Assembly (NCBI GenBank): GCA_013396915.1
Contig: VWZL01002002.1
Location: 310,001-374,000, forward strand
Reading direction: 5' to 3'
DNA from: Stercorarius parasiticus
Lineage: Eukaryota > Chordata > Aves > Charadriiformes > Stercorariidae
Length of the DNA stretch: 64,000 bases
Shown one piece after another: positions 26,176 to 40,232 of the stretch. The translations under genes were made by a program, and so were the position numbers. How positions within the stretch are numbered: the first letter of the stretch is position 1; every line of letters starts with the position of its first letter. The notes beneath the pieces are model-generated. The model ran no database searches. It saw only the letters and a list, made by a program, of their open reading frames with translations, and was not told where the DNA came from.

Positions 26176-29100
26176 GTTGAATATATGTACCTCCTCCTGA
26201 AGGTTGTGTAGAAGGCCTCAGATTTGCAATAGTAGTACCATAAGCTCCTCTTTATACAAAATAAAACTTTAAGGTGGAAAAAGGAGTAGAATTGTTTGAC
26301 TTGGGTGTTGACATTGCAATAGTGTTCAAATAAGTGAGCCTTAGAAAAGACACCTTTAGCAATAGAGAGTGATGTATAGAGCAGTGGAAGTTCTGGTGGC
26401 ATGCTGACCAGAGCTAAAATCACTTTGGCCCACCTGGGTTTTGAACCCACGCACGAGAGGGAAGGAGATGTCTTTCTACAAAGGGAAATGCGTTACTCCA
26501 CCCAATATGTATGAGGCACCTCTGTCATATATGTTTAACAGTCATACCTGTGCAGACTGGTATGCAAGGCGGGGCAACAGATACAGGCAGAGAATCTACT
26601 GTAACTAAATCTTGTTCAGCTTCAATAAAATTGGCTGGCAGCAACTAGGACCATAAAGAGTAAGGAACTGGTGGCTTCAAGTGAAACACTCCTTCAGCTA
26701 CAAGAAACTGTAGGCACCCTACAAACTTCTTCATACGCAATGTCTGGGATAACATTATGTGTTATGAAATAAATTTTTTTTATACTTATTGAGAAATTGC
26801 ATGCAGTTGTAACTAATAAATGTAAACATAATATTTACAAATCACAATACTTAGCATAGATTCTAAAATCATCACAACCTGAGTTTAGTTTCTGTAAAAT
26901 GTGTTTTACGGAGATCCAGGAAAAAACTCTCCAAGTTGCCCTGATTATAAGGGAAATCAAAAAAGACCAGAACAAGAGCATTGATCTGTACCTGCCATGA
27001 TACACTTACTTCTCTTTGACCTTTGGTAGCTCAGTTATTTTGCTTGGTTGAAGGTGTTTGTGGAATCTCCATGTAATACAAGAAAACTTTCCAGTGCATT
27101 TTTTCAAATGGAAAGGGACTGCTGCTGGGGGGAAAAAAAAAAATAATTATAGCCACCCTCTCTATAAACTTCACCCTGATAGTATTTCATTTTTCTATTT
27201 GCAATATACGAAGAGGTAACTTTGTCTTTTGCGTTAAAACTTGGCTGACCGGTGCCCCAGTTGGATAGGAAGTAAGATTTCTCCCTGGATTAGATTGTTT
27301 TTTCCCAGATGTTGGACACGCACTCACATCTAGCTACATATGTTAATCCTTTGTTGAATTGCAAACTTCAACATGGTCATAATTTTGATAATGGCCACGA
27401 TCCTAATCTCCTCTATCACTTTGATGATCAAAAATCATCAGTTTGTCTCCCAGTTAATTTTACATTTTTTTCCAACAGACTGAAATCTTTTATAGGAATA
27501 CACTTTTTGGTGGACATTTTTTTCCTGCAAGAGGCAACCCTATGAGCTGATTGACTAATTCATTCCCCACAACCATCTCATTTAAAATACACTGACAAAA
27601 GGCCAGCTGTGAAAGTGGCTACACTGAACTGCTCCTTCCCCAACAACACAATAGAGAAACCAGATATTTGTTATTCGTATTTGATTGTTCACAGCTGCTG
27701 CTTTCATCAGCCAAACATAAATATTGGATATTGAACCCATGCCACAAAATTCATCTTCAAATTGTAATGCCCCAAAACAAATTTTGTGAGGTTCAGGTGC
27801 AAATTTGTTTTTTTCTTAATATAATAAAAAACGATTATTTGTAAATTGGGTTCTGGGGTCACGTTCCAGCTTCTCAGTTCTGTAAGAAATTGGCTATGGT
27901 GACTTCTGTAGTCAGTACACTTACAGGCTAATGATGCAAAAAAGGTTAACCTCATTGACCTGAAGTACCTCTTTTTTAAACATAAATCTGGAGCTACTTA
28001 GTAACATATTTACACAGTCACCTGCTTTGCCTCTGAAAGAAGCATCTCTCTAAATCTAACCTCTAGCCTGAACCTCTAGGTGCACAGCACAACACACAGA
28101 AGCAGCCACGGGGATTTTAAGAAGAAAATAATAATTCACTTAGGAACCTATAAAAATCTGGTTCCTCATTTAAGTCACACTTCATTGAGGTTATTTATCT
28201 CTATATCCATTTTTTTGTGTATGTGAAAGGGCACTGATGTAAAAAACAATATAGGTCAGAACTCATTTAATCAGCATTTTGGCAAAGGAAAAGGCCATTC
28301 TGTATTGCAGTGTAGCACTGGCTGTTTGCCTTATGTTATCAATCTTTTCAAACATGGGAATTCAAGCTAAAGCAATAAAATGTGAACTTCCAATCTTTTT
28401 TTTTTCCCAAAAAGAATACTGAAAAGGCCACATTAGTCAGAAGAAACACTGAATAAACTGAATAGTAGGATGTATATGAGTTTCTACATGTGTATCCAGA
28501 TAGGGATTCTAAATATCCTCCTTCCTTTTTTAATTTAAGGTAATAAAAAAAATCAAAGTAAAGTATCTGGTCTCTTATCAGTTTGGGTAATCTCCAAAGA
28601 TGTATTCTGTTACGTACAAGCTCTAGTCAACTTAGCTGTACCTTTGAGTTTATCCAGACCAGCAAATATATTACTTACTGCACAGCACTTTCATCATGAA
28701 AGATCCCCAACTGCTTTTACAAACTCTATGTTTATTCATGTTTAGTCACACTATTTTCCAGTGAAATACACCCACTGTTTTGATGGATCATAGCATCAAT
28801 TTAAGAGCACAGTGACAACCCAGCAGTAGAGGATGGGAACTGAAGTATTCTGATTTCACATCAAACGACAGAAAGATTTAAGTAGATTCAGTACATATTG
28901 AGAAAGTGGGTACTAGCTGAAAGAACACTGTCAATCTTGCTAACCACCTAAACAAAATTGCTCTGATTAAAGAAGTTGACATGTGGAGAGGAGTACATTC
29001 AATTTTTACTACTTAATCATGTTTCTAATTACAGGTACTTCTGGCTGTTTTGTGCAACTCAGCATTGATCTGGATGATGTGAAGCTTCATGAGATATCTA

Positions 29101-30522
29101 AAACATTATACCAATGTCTTTAAACATTAAAGGCAAACTACACCGTTGCACATACCAAGGACCAGTTTTTGTCTCTGCGAACAACCACTGTTTCTTTTGG
29201 AGAGCCAACTCAGACAAGAGCAAGCCAGGATCTTTCTAGGTATGGCAGACTGGCACCTATAACACACTGGCAAGTATCTTCACAAAACATATGGGATTTT
29301 TTTGTGCTGCAGTATAAGACTTGAAGTAAAGACCAAAGACTGGGGGTTTGTCTAAGATATCAGCCAGGAGCTTCTTCTGGAGGATCTGAGTGATGTTCAC
29401 TTATACTATATGTTTCACATCAATTTCATGCTGACACCTGTTAAAAGAGAGGCTACCAATGTGAATAAAAAAAAACAAGAATAAAAAATATTTTTTTTTC
29501 CTTGTCATTGTTGTCCTTCTTGTCTTACGCTTTGATCATTTCACTGATTTCCACAGTGCAATACATCTAATAAATATGTAAACTTTTTCTTCAGATTTAT
29601 CTACCTATTAACATATATATATTTATCTATTAACAGCTTTAAAATGTTTAAGTTTGTTTTAAACTGATATTACCATTTGATATTATGAATGAGTTACCTA
29701 GAAAAAGGAAGTTAGATATGTGATGCAAAACTGTATTTAGCTGATATGAAATGTAAACATGCATTTGGTTTTTAAATTACGACCACAGCTTTTTCGTCTT
29801 TCAAATTCAATGTGGGAGGGATTTAGCCCATATTACTTGACAAGGGTTTAGAGAATATGTATGTGTACATAAGCAAATTCTTGGGATTTGATTGATGTGA
29901 TGTTATAAATACAATAGCTTTGATTTCCTGCTATGCAAAGCAGTTGATATAATTGCCTTTCATTAATTTCTGGACTTTGAGGATGAATTTACCAAATCTT
30001 TTACTCTTTCTGTTATAATTCTACCAAACCCAATGTATCTATCTTTCCCAGGTGTCCTCCTACTGGGGAAAACTTGCTTCAGTTATAAGCAAGAAATATT
30101 TGAAGTCCAGGAGTCAGCACCATCACAAGTGAAATAAGAATCTGGCCAAACTCATGAAAAGAAAATCATATAATCTGCTGCTTCTATCATATTCACATTT
30201 GCACATGAATTACACCCCAAGCCCACAATCTTTTTTAACACTTATGTTTGCTGAATCCAGTCTTTTGCTCTGGATAATGATACTGTAGATGAATCCAAGA
30301 AAAGCACTGCAATTACAGTTATTCTTGCAAAAAAGATTAGAACCACTTAGGTATGAAATAGACAATTTCAGAGCAGAAAGTCTTTATAATTGCAAACAGA
30401 AGTAGATGGAGTAGGTGGCTACTGAGCAAATTCAAAAGCCTGCGGAGGGCAGGGTCTCTGCTGCCTGCACAACCTCAGCTATTGCCTGCCCTGGGTGTAG
30501 GGGCTGGTTTGGGAGAGGATAA

Positions 30523-31137
30523 AATCATAGAATCGCCTAGGTTGGAAAGGACATTTCAGAGCATCTAGTCCAACCATCAACCCAACATTGACAAAAACCA
30601 TCACTAAACCATATTGCTAAGCACTATGTCTACCCCTCTTTTAAATACCTCCAGGGATAGTGATTCCACCACTTTCCTGGGCAGCCAGTTCCAATGCTTG
30701 ATAACCCTTTCAGTGTAAAAATTTTTCCTAATATCTAATCTAAAACTCCCCTGGCTCAACTTGAGGCCGTTTCCTCTTGTCCTATCGCCTGTTACTTGGG
30801 AGAAAAGACTAACCCCCACCTCACTACAACCTCCTTTCAGGCAGTTGTAGAGAGTGGTAAGGTCTCCCCTCAGCCTCCTTTTCTCCAGGCTAAACAATCC
30901 CAGCTCCCTCAGCTGCTCCTCAGAAGACTTGTTCTCCAGACCCCTCACCAGCTTTGTTGCCCTTCTCTGGACCCACACCAGCACCTCAATGTCTTTTTTG
31001 TGGTGAGGGGCCCAAAACTGGACACAGTACTTGAGGTGCGGCCTCACCAGTGCCAAGTACAGGGGGACAATCACTTCCCTAGTCCTACTTACCACACTAT
31101 TCCTGATAGAGGCCAGGATGCTGTCGGCCTTCTTGTC
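30523..31137 (-). mobile_element. CR1 LINE 3' fragment, minus strand
   Basis: About 0.6 kb of CR1 in reverse orientation. It starts at the 3' end ('atagaatcgcctaggttgg') and extends into the ORF2 C-terminal region. On the minus strand a single frame of 163 residues runs without a stop from about 31,095 to 30,604 and includes [20 protein letters not shown]. It belongs to the 7.7-8.6 kb subfamily. The right boundary is where similarity fades, close to 'ttcttgtccca'. Confidence 0.95.
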
Positions 31138-31810
31138 CCATCTTGGGAGGAAGGGCAGCTCCCAGCCCTGCCCTCACTTTGCAATGGGGGTTGATGAACT
31201 GCTTGCTGCCAAGGGCTGGGAGGAGACACCCTCTCAGTGGAGAACGTAACACATATTAGTGAGGGGAGACACACAGACCTTCTCCCTCCCTGTAGCTCTG
31301 TGAGTCCAGCACACCTCCATGCTCTGTCACTTTATGGTTGTCACCTACCACTCCCTGAAATCTCCTCTTGCCCTGAACGGTGCCACCCGCAGAGGTGAAG
31401 GACAAAGTCATTTACACCATGGGGCAGAACTTCCATATTGTCTGCGCTACTACATGACCGTGAGCTGGCTCTGGGGAGAAAGCCCACTTTGAAGTTGAAA
31501 TTGCTTTGAGCACCATGGTCTTTAATGGCCCACATTGGGCAGCTTTTCCTCTTGCTTAAACTTACTGTAAATTTAAATGAACCCTGCTTAAATTGCAGTC
31601 ACGTAAGTAAATGATTAATCAGACTTAATGAATCTCTATTTGAAGTTGCTTCTGAAGAAGTTTCAGAGTGCTTCATCAAGTTGCAAACTTTTTTTATTCT
31701 GGGAGTTTTTGTGTTAAGTGAAGAATACCAAATGGTGTCATATGCAAGCCTTAGACCTTGATAATTTATTACCAATAGAGAAAGCAAAGGCGGACCAGAG
31801 TTTTCAGATA

Positions 31811-31850
31811 CAAAAAAAAACCCAAACAGACAAAAAAAACCCCAATAAAA
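31811..31850. repeat. A-rich tract
   Basis: Two A-runs separated by CCCAAACAGAC. A simple repeat with no element attached. Confidence 0.8.
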
Positions 31851-32835
31851 GTCAGATACAGTATCTAGCTTGATTTACTGAGGCTTTGCACTGTGAATAT
31901 GGACTGCAGTCATATGGAATTAGACTAGAAAATAAACCCAAGACTCTAAGTTTTCAATTGCATGAAAAAAATGGCGTTACTAAGAATACAGTTATTATTT
32001 CCTCCTTTTTCATAGCTGGCACTGTGCAACATAGTTTAATAATGCACATTTCAGAGGGGTGCAGTGGGTATGGCATACTGAGAGTCTTTGTGCCTACTTT
32101 GAACTCAGGGCTCCGCATTGAGTATGAACCTACCGGTTCCTCAGCTCCTTTAATGTGTGGCCAGGTTTGGAAATTTTCTCCTCTTCCGCTTCTTCTCTGA
32201 AGGGGGCATCTTAGAGAGAAGTAAGGTATGGATTTGCACTGCAAAACCTGATCACGACTTTGTCAACTGTATAGTAGACAGATATGTTTTGTTCTTAGGA
32301 AGTCAGTAATTGGTAGGAAATGCACAGGACTCCAAATATACTAATTCCACATCCTATTAATTTATCTCTGAAAACATTCAAAGCAGTTTCCTCGTGTGTC
32401 TAGTAACAGAAATTCATTGTCTCTCTGAGAATTCTGCCTTTCTTCAGATACTCCTATCAAGAGTCACCAGGTTCTCTAAAACTTGTTATGTATTCACAGT
32501 TTTATAACGAGAGAAATTGCTTTTGGTGGTTCTGTCTTCTTATTAAGGTCAGAGATTATATAGGAGATTACATATTTGTCCCCAAAGAGAAAGTGATTTA
32601 TAGCCTTTGCCAGAGGTGTAAAAAGCTGGAATATATTTTCTTTCTTCTTTCCAATCCAAAGTATTAGAGGAGAGTTTTAAAAAGTGATCTTGGATCTGTG
32701 GACATGAACAGATAATTTAACCATTAACAGCAATATAATAACACTACTACACTACAGACCTTCTATATGACAGACTCAACTTTGCCCAGCTGAAATGCAA
32801 AGCTTAATAATGCCCTTTTTGCTCTTCTCTGGCGG

Positions 32836-32857
32836 TTTTCTTTTTCTTTTTCTTTTT
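32836..32857. repeat. (CTTTTT)n simple repeat
   Basis: A polypyrimidine tract of about four units. Confidence 0.85.
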
Positions 32858-33116
32858 AAATGGTAGTTATAAGATGGCATTTTTAAAGCAAAATGTCTGT
32901 TCTTGAAGTAGTTCTGAGTAAGTCATAACCTGTTTATTTCTTTATATTCTAGCATTGTTCCAAAGTCTGTGTTGCACAGTAACAGCAAGCACATGTGCAG
33001 GCATATTCGGTGGAGAGGGCACGACCTGGAAACAGACTGCTACCTGATGAGGGAGTAAAAGGACAACTGACCCATCCATACTAACAACCCTTGAGGACCC
33101 CATTAGAGATGGCTAA

Positions 33117-33255
33117 TGTTCAAGACCAGGCTGGATGGGGCTTTGAGCAACCTGGTCTAGTGGGAGGTGTCCCCGCCCAGGGCAGGGGGGTTGGAACTAA
33201 ATGATCTTTAAGGTCCCTTCCAACCCAAACTGTTCTATGATTCTGTGATTCTATA
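33117..33255 (+). mobile_element. CR1 3'-end stub, plus strand
   Basis: Only the last 140 bases of a CR1 copy: the end of ORF2 ('ggctggatggggctttgag'), the 'ctagtgggaggtgtcc' 3' UTR block, 'ggtcccttccaaccc' and terminal octamers. It is of the same subfamily as the 20.5 kb copy. Confidence 0.94.
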
Positions 33256-35504
33256 ACTACAGTCTGTCAGGGAAGGGACATGAGCACCAGTGGGCCCATT
33301 GGGCTCTCTCTGGACAGACACCCCCACACCACGACGTGATGCTCAGTGCTGGCACCAGGAAGGCACAAACTCACAGTAGTTTCTGGCTGTCTTGTAAGCC
33401 AAATACATTGAATTAAGTTGCTCACATTAGCAAAAAGGCTAAAGTACCTGCAGGAAAAGTATACCCATGGGAGGGCAAAAGCCATGAACGCCCCCACACA
33501 TGACAGAAGCTGCAAAATGGGATAAAAGTGCATTTCACAGTTGCTACAGGGATTAATCTCATCCCACAATTAGTGGGACATCAAATGGAAAGTTCCTCAA
33601 GAACTTCAACGGCTTTTGATCCTGGCCACATAAAGGAAAAAACTGTGGGACGCTAAATCCTGATTCAGCTTTTGTTTAGTATGCTCAGAGTATGGCTTCA
33701 TATGCTCAAGTTAATTGAAAGCACATAATGTCTCCAAGTTGCCTTTTTAAATTGGCTCTGCTACTTTTATTTAGAAGTTTTCACTGAAAAGCAAAGGAAA
33801 AACTGTCTCACCATTGTATTGATAGCACAAAAGAAATCACTTTCGTAGTGCTGAAGGGGACTATAGCTGATGTAAAAATTGAAGCATGTACTGACCTTAG
33901 GAAGAACACTGTCATTTTCAGTATCAGAAACACAGTGTCCCCCAAAAATCTTTTTCAGCCCCAGAAAAGCTGTCACCACCTATTCTGAAGCCCTTCCTCT
34001 ACATTAATAGAGCTCATAAGCTAAAAGTCTGTACATGGAAGGGGAAACTTTGCTGATTGGGAAAAACAATACTCATAATGTAGCAAAAAGGCTAAAGAGA
34101 TTTCTTTTCTTTTTTTTTACTTCCCTGCAGGAGAGGTTTCAGGAGGATTAAGATATGAAAAATATTTGACAGCGTAATGAATTCCTATTCCAAATTGCCT
34201 GTTCCTCACTTATTATATCCCCACTGGACTTTATAATAAAGTCAGCTCACGTCTTCCCCTTCACACCACTGGAATTATGAGGTGGACTGGTGTTAACAGG
34301 ACAAAAGTGGTCTTTCTGTGGAGGATTTAGAAAGCCATGTATCATAGTCTTTCAGATTTAATTAAATTCAGGAGAAAAGAAATATGAATATTGTAAAAAT
34401 TATTTTCAGAAGAATACAAAACATACATATCAAACAACTGTATTGGACCACCAAAGGATATTCTAGCTCCTGGTGTCCGACCTCCAACACTGGCCAGTGG
34501 CAAATGCTTAATAAAAAATATAAAAAGGAGAGCAAGCATGTTATGAAGATTTTCCCAGGGTACCTCCTCAGCCTCCAGCAATCTGTAGCACTAGCATTTA
34601 CTAAGCTAGAGATACTACTTCTTATAATCCACAATGGATTTTTCTTTGTTAATTTGCTCAATTGTTTTCCTGAATCCTGGTAATATTCCATCCTCCATAA
34701 ATACCAGCGGTGAAAAATTCCACAGATTAACTATTCATTGTGTGAAAAACACCTTCATTTTTGCTTTGGCTGCCAACTGATAATATAATTTGATATCTAG
34801 AAGCTATTCTCTTGAAAGATACAGAGGAAAAAAATAATCCGTCTACTTTGTCTATGCCATTCACAGTTTTACAAGCCTCCTTTTGCATTTACACTCAATC
34901 GTCTCTTTTCCAGGCTGATGAATTCTAAACTGCTTAGTATCTAGGACTAGTAAGGAGTCAGTCTTTGTTTACCCTTACAACCCTTGTATCTTGTCTCCTC
35001 TTAGTATGTCCTTCTGAAACAGGACTGAAACTGCACATACAGTTTTTTAATTTACAAAAGGACACCATGCTGTGCTCTGTTTTGTTCTCTGTTTCTTTTC
35101 TGATCGCTCCTCTGGAATGGTATTTGCTTCATTCTTTTACTGCTCCTGGGCTTGGAGCTGTTATTTTCATCAAAAGGACCTGCTTCGACCCCAAGGTCAC
35201 TTTCTGAAGCCTGCTCATATCCCGTCGTTTCCCAACATTTTAAAATAAGGATGATTTTTTTACAGTCTGCATCATTTTATTATTCTCATTGTATAGAAGG
35301 CAAACTACATACTGGACTCCTTTATGAAGGCCGTGGCCAGAAGATCAAGGAAAGCTGTTTGCCTGTCTTCTCAGCTCCGGGGTCCAGTTTGAAGCTCCCC
35401 AGTTTAAGAGGGCTCAGAAAGGGGCAAGGCAGGGGACAGCTGTGAAGGGGCCGAGAGCACCATGAGAAGGGGCTGCAGGAGCTGGGCAAAGAGGAGACGC
35501 TGCA
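33256..35504. other. Intergenic, no gene seen
   Basis: AT-rich unique sequence with overlapping short open frames on both strands near 34.4-34.7 kb that show no family pattern. Nothing else was recognised. Confidence 0.65.
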
Positions 35505-35827
35505 AGAGCAACCTGCAGCTACTTGAAAGGGAGTCGCAAAGGTGACAAAGCCAACAGCTCCTCTGTAGTGGCAAACAATATCACAAGGGGCCACACATTG
35601 CAGCAAGAGAGACTGAGGTTGGATATGAGGAAAAACTTTTACGCTGGGAATGTAGTGCAGATTACCCCGAAAGGCTGTGAAATCTCCATCCTAGGAAATT
35701 TTCAAGATTTGGCTAGACAGGCACAGTGGATTTGGTCTAGTGTTGGTGATAATCCCTCCATGAGCAGCAGGTCGGACCTGATTGGACTGCGTGAGGTTCT
35801 CCCAACCAACATGTGAGTCTGTGATTG
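35505..35827 (+). mobile_element. Old, diverged CR1 fragment, plus strand
   Basis: Similarity to CR1 is clear in 'ctgaggttggatatgagga', 'acaaggggccac' and the 3' block around 'cctgattggactgcgtgagg' to 'gttctcccaaccaacat'. The copy is much more diverged than the others, and its 3' UTR belongs to another subfamily that has an extra spacer before the last block. Terminal octamers are degraded ('gtctgtgattg'). The left boundary is uncertain and may lie up to 100 bases further left. Confidence 0.8.
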
Positions 35828-38800
35828 AATGACTTCACAGTTTTTACGTTGAGTACGATATTTGCTGATCTGTTTCTTGAATTAATGGTGTAGCAAAGCT
35901 ATCTGAATATCTTAATGAGCATTCAGCTTAATTAGATGGCTGTATTTCTGCATTCTGCCTTTAAAAAGACAAATGCCTGAGCTTTAGAGCATGGTAGAAG
36001 CAGCAATGAAAAATCCCACTGGAATTCCATATTATTTCATACAGCTCGCTTAGCTGCAGTAAAAATTTGCTTGAATTGACAGTGATTCATTCCTAAGATT
36101 TCACATCTTTAAAAAATATTCATGTAAGAGCATTTGTGTCTTTTCATCTTCAAAAAGAAGAGATAGCTCTTAAAAGAAAGTGTGTCTTTAGCACTCAACC
36201 ACTGGAATTGATCAGCTTGACTCAAACAATGTGATTTAGACAACCAGCCAGGCAGACCAAGGGATCCCAATCCCCTTTGTTGGCTGATTCAGTGTGTTAC
36301 AAGCATGGGAGACACTGAAGACTTTGAAACCCTCAGAAAGAGATGAAAAGGGGGTAAAAAGGTCTCAAATATTTTAAATATTAGAATATTTTTCCATCAG
36401 CTCTTTCCCAAGAGTTTATATTGCATTTAATAAGGTTCATGGACTCATGATTTAAAAATAGCTGTCTTCTCTCAATAATAAAGAAAAGGGACAGTAATAT
36501 ATCAGGTTTATTTCCAGTAATCAGACTTCACAATCAGTTTTATTCTGTCTTATTCACAATATAAAATTTATTTTTCTGTCTTCTTGCTGCTTTTATTCTA
36601 ATTCCCATTGCAGTGAAGAAGTGACTAGCAAAGCATTTCTATCATAAATTCAACTGCGAGTGCAAAAAACCCTTGTTCTGGTTTATACCAGTGAAAAACA
36701 ACTTCTCCAAACATTGCTGTGAAGAAAGCAAATTTTACAGAAAATACTGCAAAGTGCATGTTTGAAAATAACTACGCTAAAGTTTGTAAGACAAATTTAA
36801 TGTGTGCAGCTTTACGAATATACAACCAAAAATGTTTAGTAAGTATAAAACTGGCTATATTATATTAAGGAAAAAGCAAAGATTTTACTGACCAGGACAG
36901 CTAAATATTTTTCAAGGAAAATGTCCACAATATAGGCCCTGTGCCTGTTTGCTTGAAATAGCACTTCACTCCTAGGATCATAATTCATTGTCAATAACGC
37001 AGTAAATATTCTTACTGTCTGAATTTTGTCAGCTCCTTTCTTGGTTTCTTTTCCACACTAATTTCCAAAGTTCTTACAAATTCAAGAAGAGCAAAAAATT
37101 GATCATGCTAATGTTTTGACTGAGCACAGTATATTTCATTACCTGACTTGATTATGATAACCTTTAAAATTGGGTTCATGGCGTGAATAAAAGCAGGAGA
37201 AAATTCAAAATTCATTTATTAAATACACTGCAATGTTTGCTTAAAATTAGCTGTTTACCAGATAGTTCACTTGCCAGATATATATGGGAAATGCAAAAGC
37301 GGTGCAGATAAGAACAAGACAAAATAACTTAAAAACAAAAATAAAAACATATGATGCTGTTCTGTTGTGACCTTGGACTCAAGGACTTCATTCAGGTAAA
37401 AGCAAATACTTCAGCAAGTACACAATAAGTGGCACTGGCAAGAAGAAAAACTTTAGTGACATGTTATGCTTTCATACTTCTGCAAAATGGAGGAAAGCTA
37501 TTGCAAAATGATGCATCTAAATGATAAATTCTGCTGTTTCTCAGGTAATAGGGGTGGAAATGGCCCTCAACATAATTTTCACTAGTTTAAGCTTTACTCT
37601 AATTGCGTTATCTCACACAGCAGTGAGATGGTGTGGAAGCCCATGCCGGCACACCTTGGCAGCCAAGGATTCAATTAAGGAGGGGGAAACGCTTCTCTAT
37701 CTCTGCACACATTGAAAGAGCAAAAAATGACTGCCTGCTTTGTTTCTTGTCAAGAGAATGAGCCAGTAATGTGGAGATTTAACAGGACAGTCACCTCACC
37801 CACAGTCCCTGGAAAGGGTCTTTTCTCCACCTCCCTCACCCCTTTAAAAAACACATTCTGGTAGGAGGCAGCAGTTACCAGCAACATAAATCAGGCCTGG
37901 CCCCCTCTACAGGACAGCATCACATCTTCAAGGGTGACGCTGATGATAAAGATGGGGACAAAGGCTAGAAAAGCCTTTGCAAACATGCGGCAAGTGTTTC
38001 TGGACCAGAAACGACAGAGCAGGAAAGCGGGTGCAGGCTGGAGGCTGAGGGACCGTAAAGGGAGAGCTCCAGCCTCCGGCGCTCCCAGGGCAGCAGCCTT
38101 GGAACTGACCTAGAAGCGAGCATGGGGCCATCTGAGCCACACCGAAGCTTTCTGCTCCATTCTCTCCTCCAAAATATCCTGTACGCAGAGACAGGGAGTG
38201 GATGATGCAAAACTAGTGAATTTGGCTTTTTCCCTGTATGTCAGTAGCAGCGGCAGCTCCCTTGGCAGCAGGTTTCCTGCTGGCTTGCAGAAATGAAACA
38301 CCTGCAACAGGGGCTTAAGGGACTAAAGGGACACCAAATTCTGTGGGAAAGGAAAGCTCAGTTACAGCTGCTGCTCTGATTCCAACTCAGGCTGCTGAAA
38401 CAGTAGGAGAGGCCATAGGAAAAAGAAAAAGGGCTTATTCCTGCTTTTTCGTCGTGTCGATCAGTGTGTTTGTGTCACGGGCTTTCAGTTTGTCCTTCTG
38501 AGGATCCCACGCTGTCCTGCAGTCCCCTTGTTTTGGGAACACATGCAGAATGTTTGAAAACACCCGTTATTTATCCAGAAGAGCAGATTACAGCAGCTAT
38601 TGATTGCATGAGGATGTGAAAGAACAGTGGTGGAGTAATAAATACAGCGGCAGTTACTGTGGGTCTTCAGTGAAAAGAAGAGGTGTTACATGCAAGTACT
38701 GTAAGAGGAAAAGAAAGTTGAAAATTCTAAAAAAATACATTAAGGAAAAATTTCAAGAGGCAAATCCTGGTGTCAAAAGAGACTACTGCAATAAATTAAT

Positions 38801-40232
38801 TTTAAACAATGTCATTTGGATTACTAGAGTATGAAGGGACAAATGTTCTTTTTTAATATGTGAAAATGTTCTAAATGATACATTTTAATAAACTTAATGA
38901 AAATGTTTTAGAAACTTAAGAAAAACATCCTCAAAGGATCTTCCAGGAGTTAAAATGTAGGCAGGCTGTTCTTAAATTCATTAACATTTACGTGGAATGA
39001 AAGTTCAAACAATTCCCTTCCATTCTATATATGATTCAAACCAATAAAGAAGTAAAACCCTGCTGTGTTAATGGGAGCCTAACCATTGGTTTCACTGGGA
39101 CCTCACTCCAGCAAGCCTCAGATATAGTCCTACTTTAATTTAAAGTTGGATTTGCAAACTCAAATCAGTACTTTTTTATTTGAGGAAGATTTCTTATACT
39201 GTGCTGAAACAAGATAAATGCTGCTTTCCTGCCTTTCTCCCAGTTTTTCACTTTTTATGTGCTTCAGATCAGCTCACAGGCAGCTGCCCATTGATCAGCA
39301 TCACTCTGTGGTTACCAGCAGGTTTATTTCTGCCTGTTCCTCTGACAGATCCCTGATCTCTGTTCTGTACTGTTGGCTTACACTAATTCACCTTACCCCA
39401 GCTTGGGTCTGGGGCAGAAAAGCCTTCTGGCTCCAAGGGCCTCGACCTGTCCACTTGTTTGACCACCTCAGCTAGTTTCAGACCACAATCAGGGAAATTA
39501 TGTTTCTTACAACAAATGCACAGAGGATGGGGTCAGACACTGCGGCTGCGGTCACTTATCTAGGGCTGCTGGTTCCTGACACTGGTCCCAGGAAACCTCC
39601 TCTCAGAGGGCTTCACTGCCATCTCAGTGCCCTCACACAAAGTCCCAGACAAGGAACATGCAAGTACCGATACCCGCCCTGCCTTCAGGCTGAAGTGGTT
39701 GGAAAGGTAAGGGGAGCTTGGAGAAGTAGTAAATCTGTCCTTTGCACCTATATTAAGTAAATTCATTGGCTTCAAGGATACATACCTGTTTTTATGGATT
39801 ACTGTTAGCGCACTTGGAAAGCACAGCTAAAGGCTGCAAGACTAATATCTAAATGAGTGAGCTTTCCAACCAGTCAAGTATGGGATGAGACAGGGAGAGA
39901 GGCATCTCTGTTTCCAGTGCCATTTAAAAGGAAGAGTGATTTTCCTTTCCACCCTCACCTTGCTGTTGCTGGATTTCTTTGATGAAAGACCTTCGGCATT
40001 TAATTGAAGACTGTTATGTTAACCATGGATGCAGGGAGATGCTTCCACTAGACCAGACACAAAGGGAACTGTGACCTGAGACATGCCCTTGTCTTTGAGA
40101 GTTGCTGCTGACACCTCCTACCTAAATGTGCTGGTTTAGGCGGATCAGTCGAAGGTGGCCAAGTTGCACCATTAAGCATGCAGACACTATTGTGGCAGGT
40201 TCCTGCTACGAGGCAGGTCCTGTTATGAGGCG
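35828..40232. other. Intergenic, no gene seen
   Basis: Mostly AT-rich. The stretch 37,600-38,480 is GC-richer, with several short open frames on both strands but no recognisable protein. At 38,604-38,834 a lysine-rich frame of 76 codons shows no family motif. No RNA gene was recognised. Confidence 0.6.

Larger units (their letters stand above)
22731..30522. other. Intergenic, no gene seen
   Basis: About 7.8 kb of AT-rich unique sequence. It contains A-rich and ATT microsatellites, a 14-bp palindrome around an EcoRI-type core (25,493-25,506) and a tRNA-like B-box motif on the minus strand (26,435-26,449). The direct repeat ATTTATCTA(CC)TATTAAC lies near 29,595-29,634. No exon or CR1 was recognised. 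Confidence 0.65.
31138..33116. other. Intergenic, no gene seen
   Basis: Unique sequence. The first 250 bases are GC-richer but carry no recognised element. Simple repeats lie at 31,811-31,850 (A-rich) and 32,836-32,857 (CTTTTT units). Confidence 0.65.

Noticed and set aside
26401..26520. A complete tRNA gene on the minus strand
   Set aside because: Only a T-arm-like hairpin is present. The acceptor stem does not pair and no cloverleaf can be drawn.
38604..38834. A lysine-rich 76-codon frame that could pass for a small basic protein
   Set aside because: No family motif, no splice context and no repeat match; likely chance in A-rich DNA.
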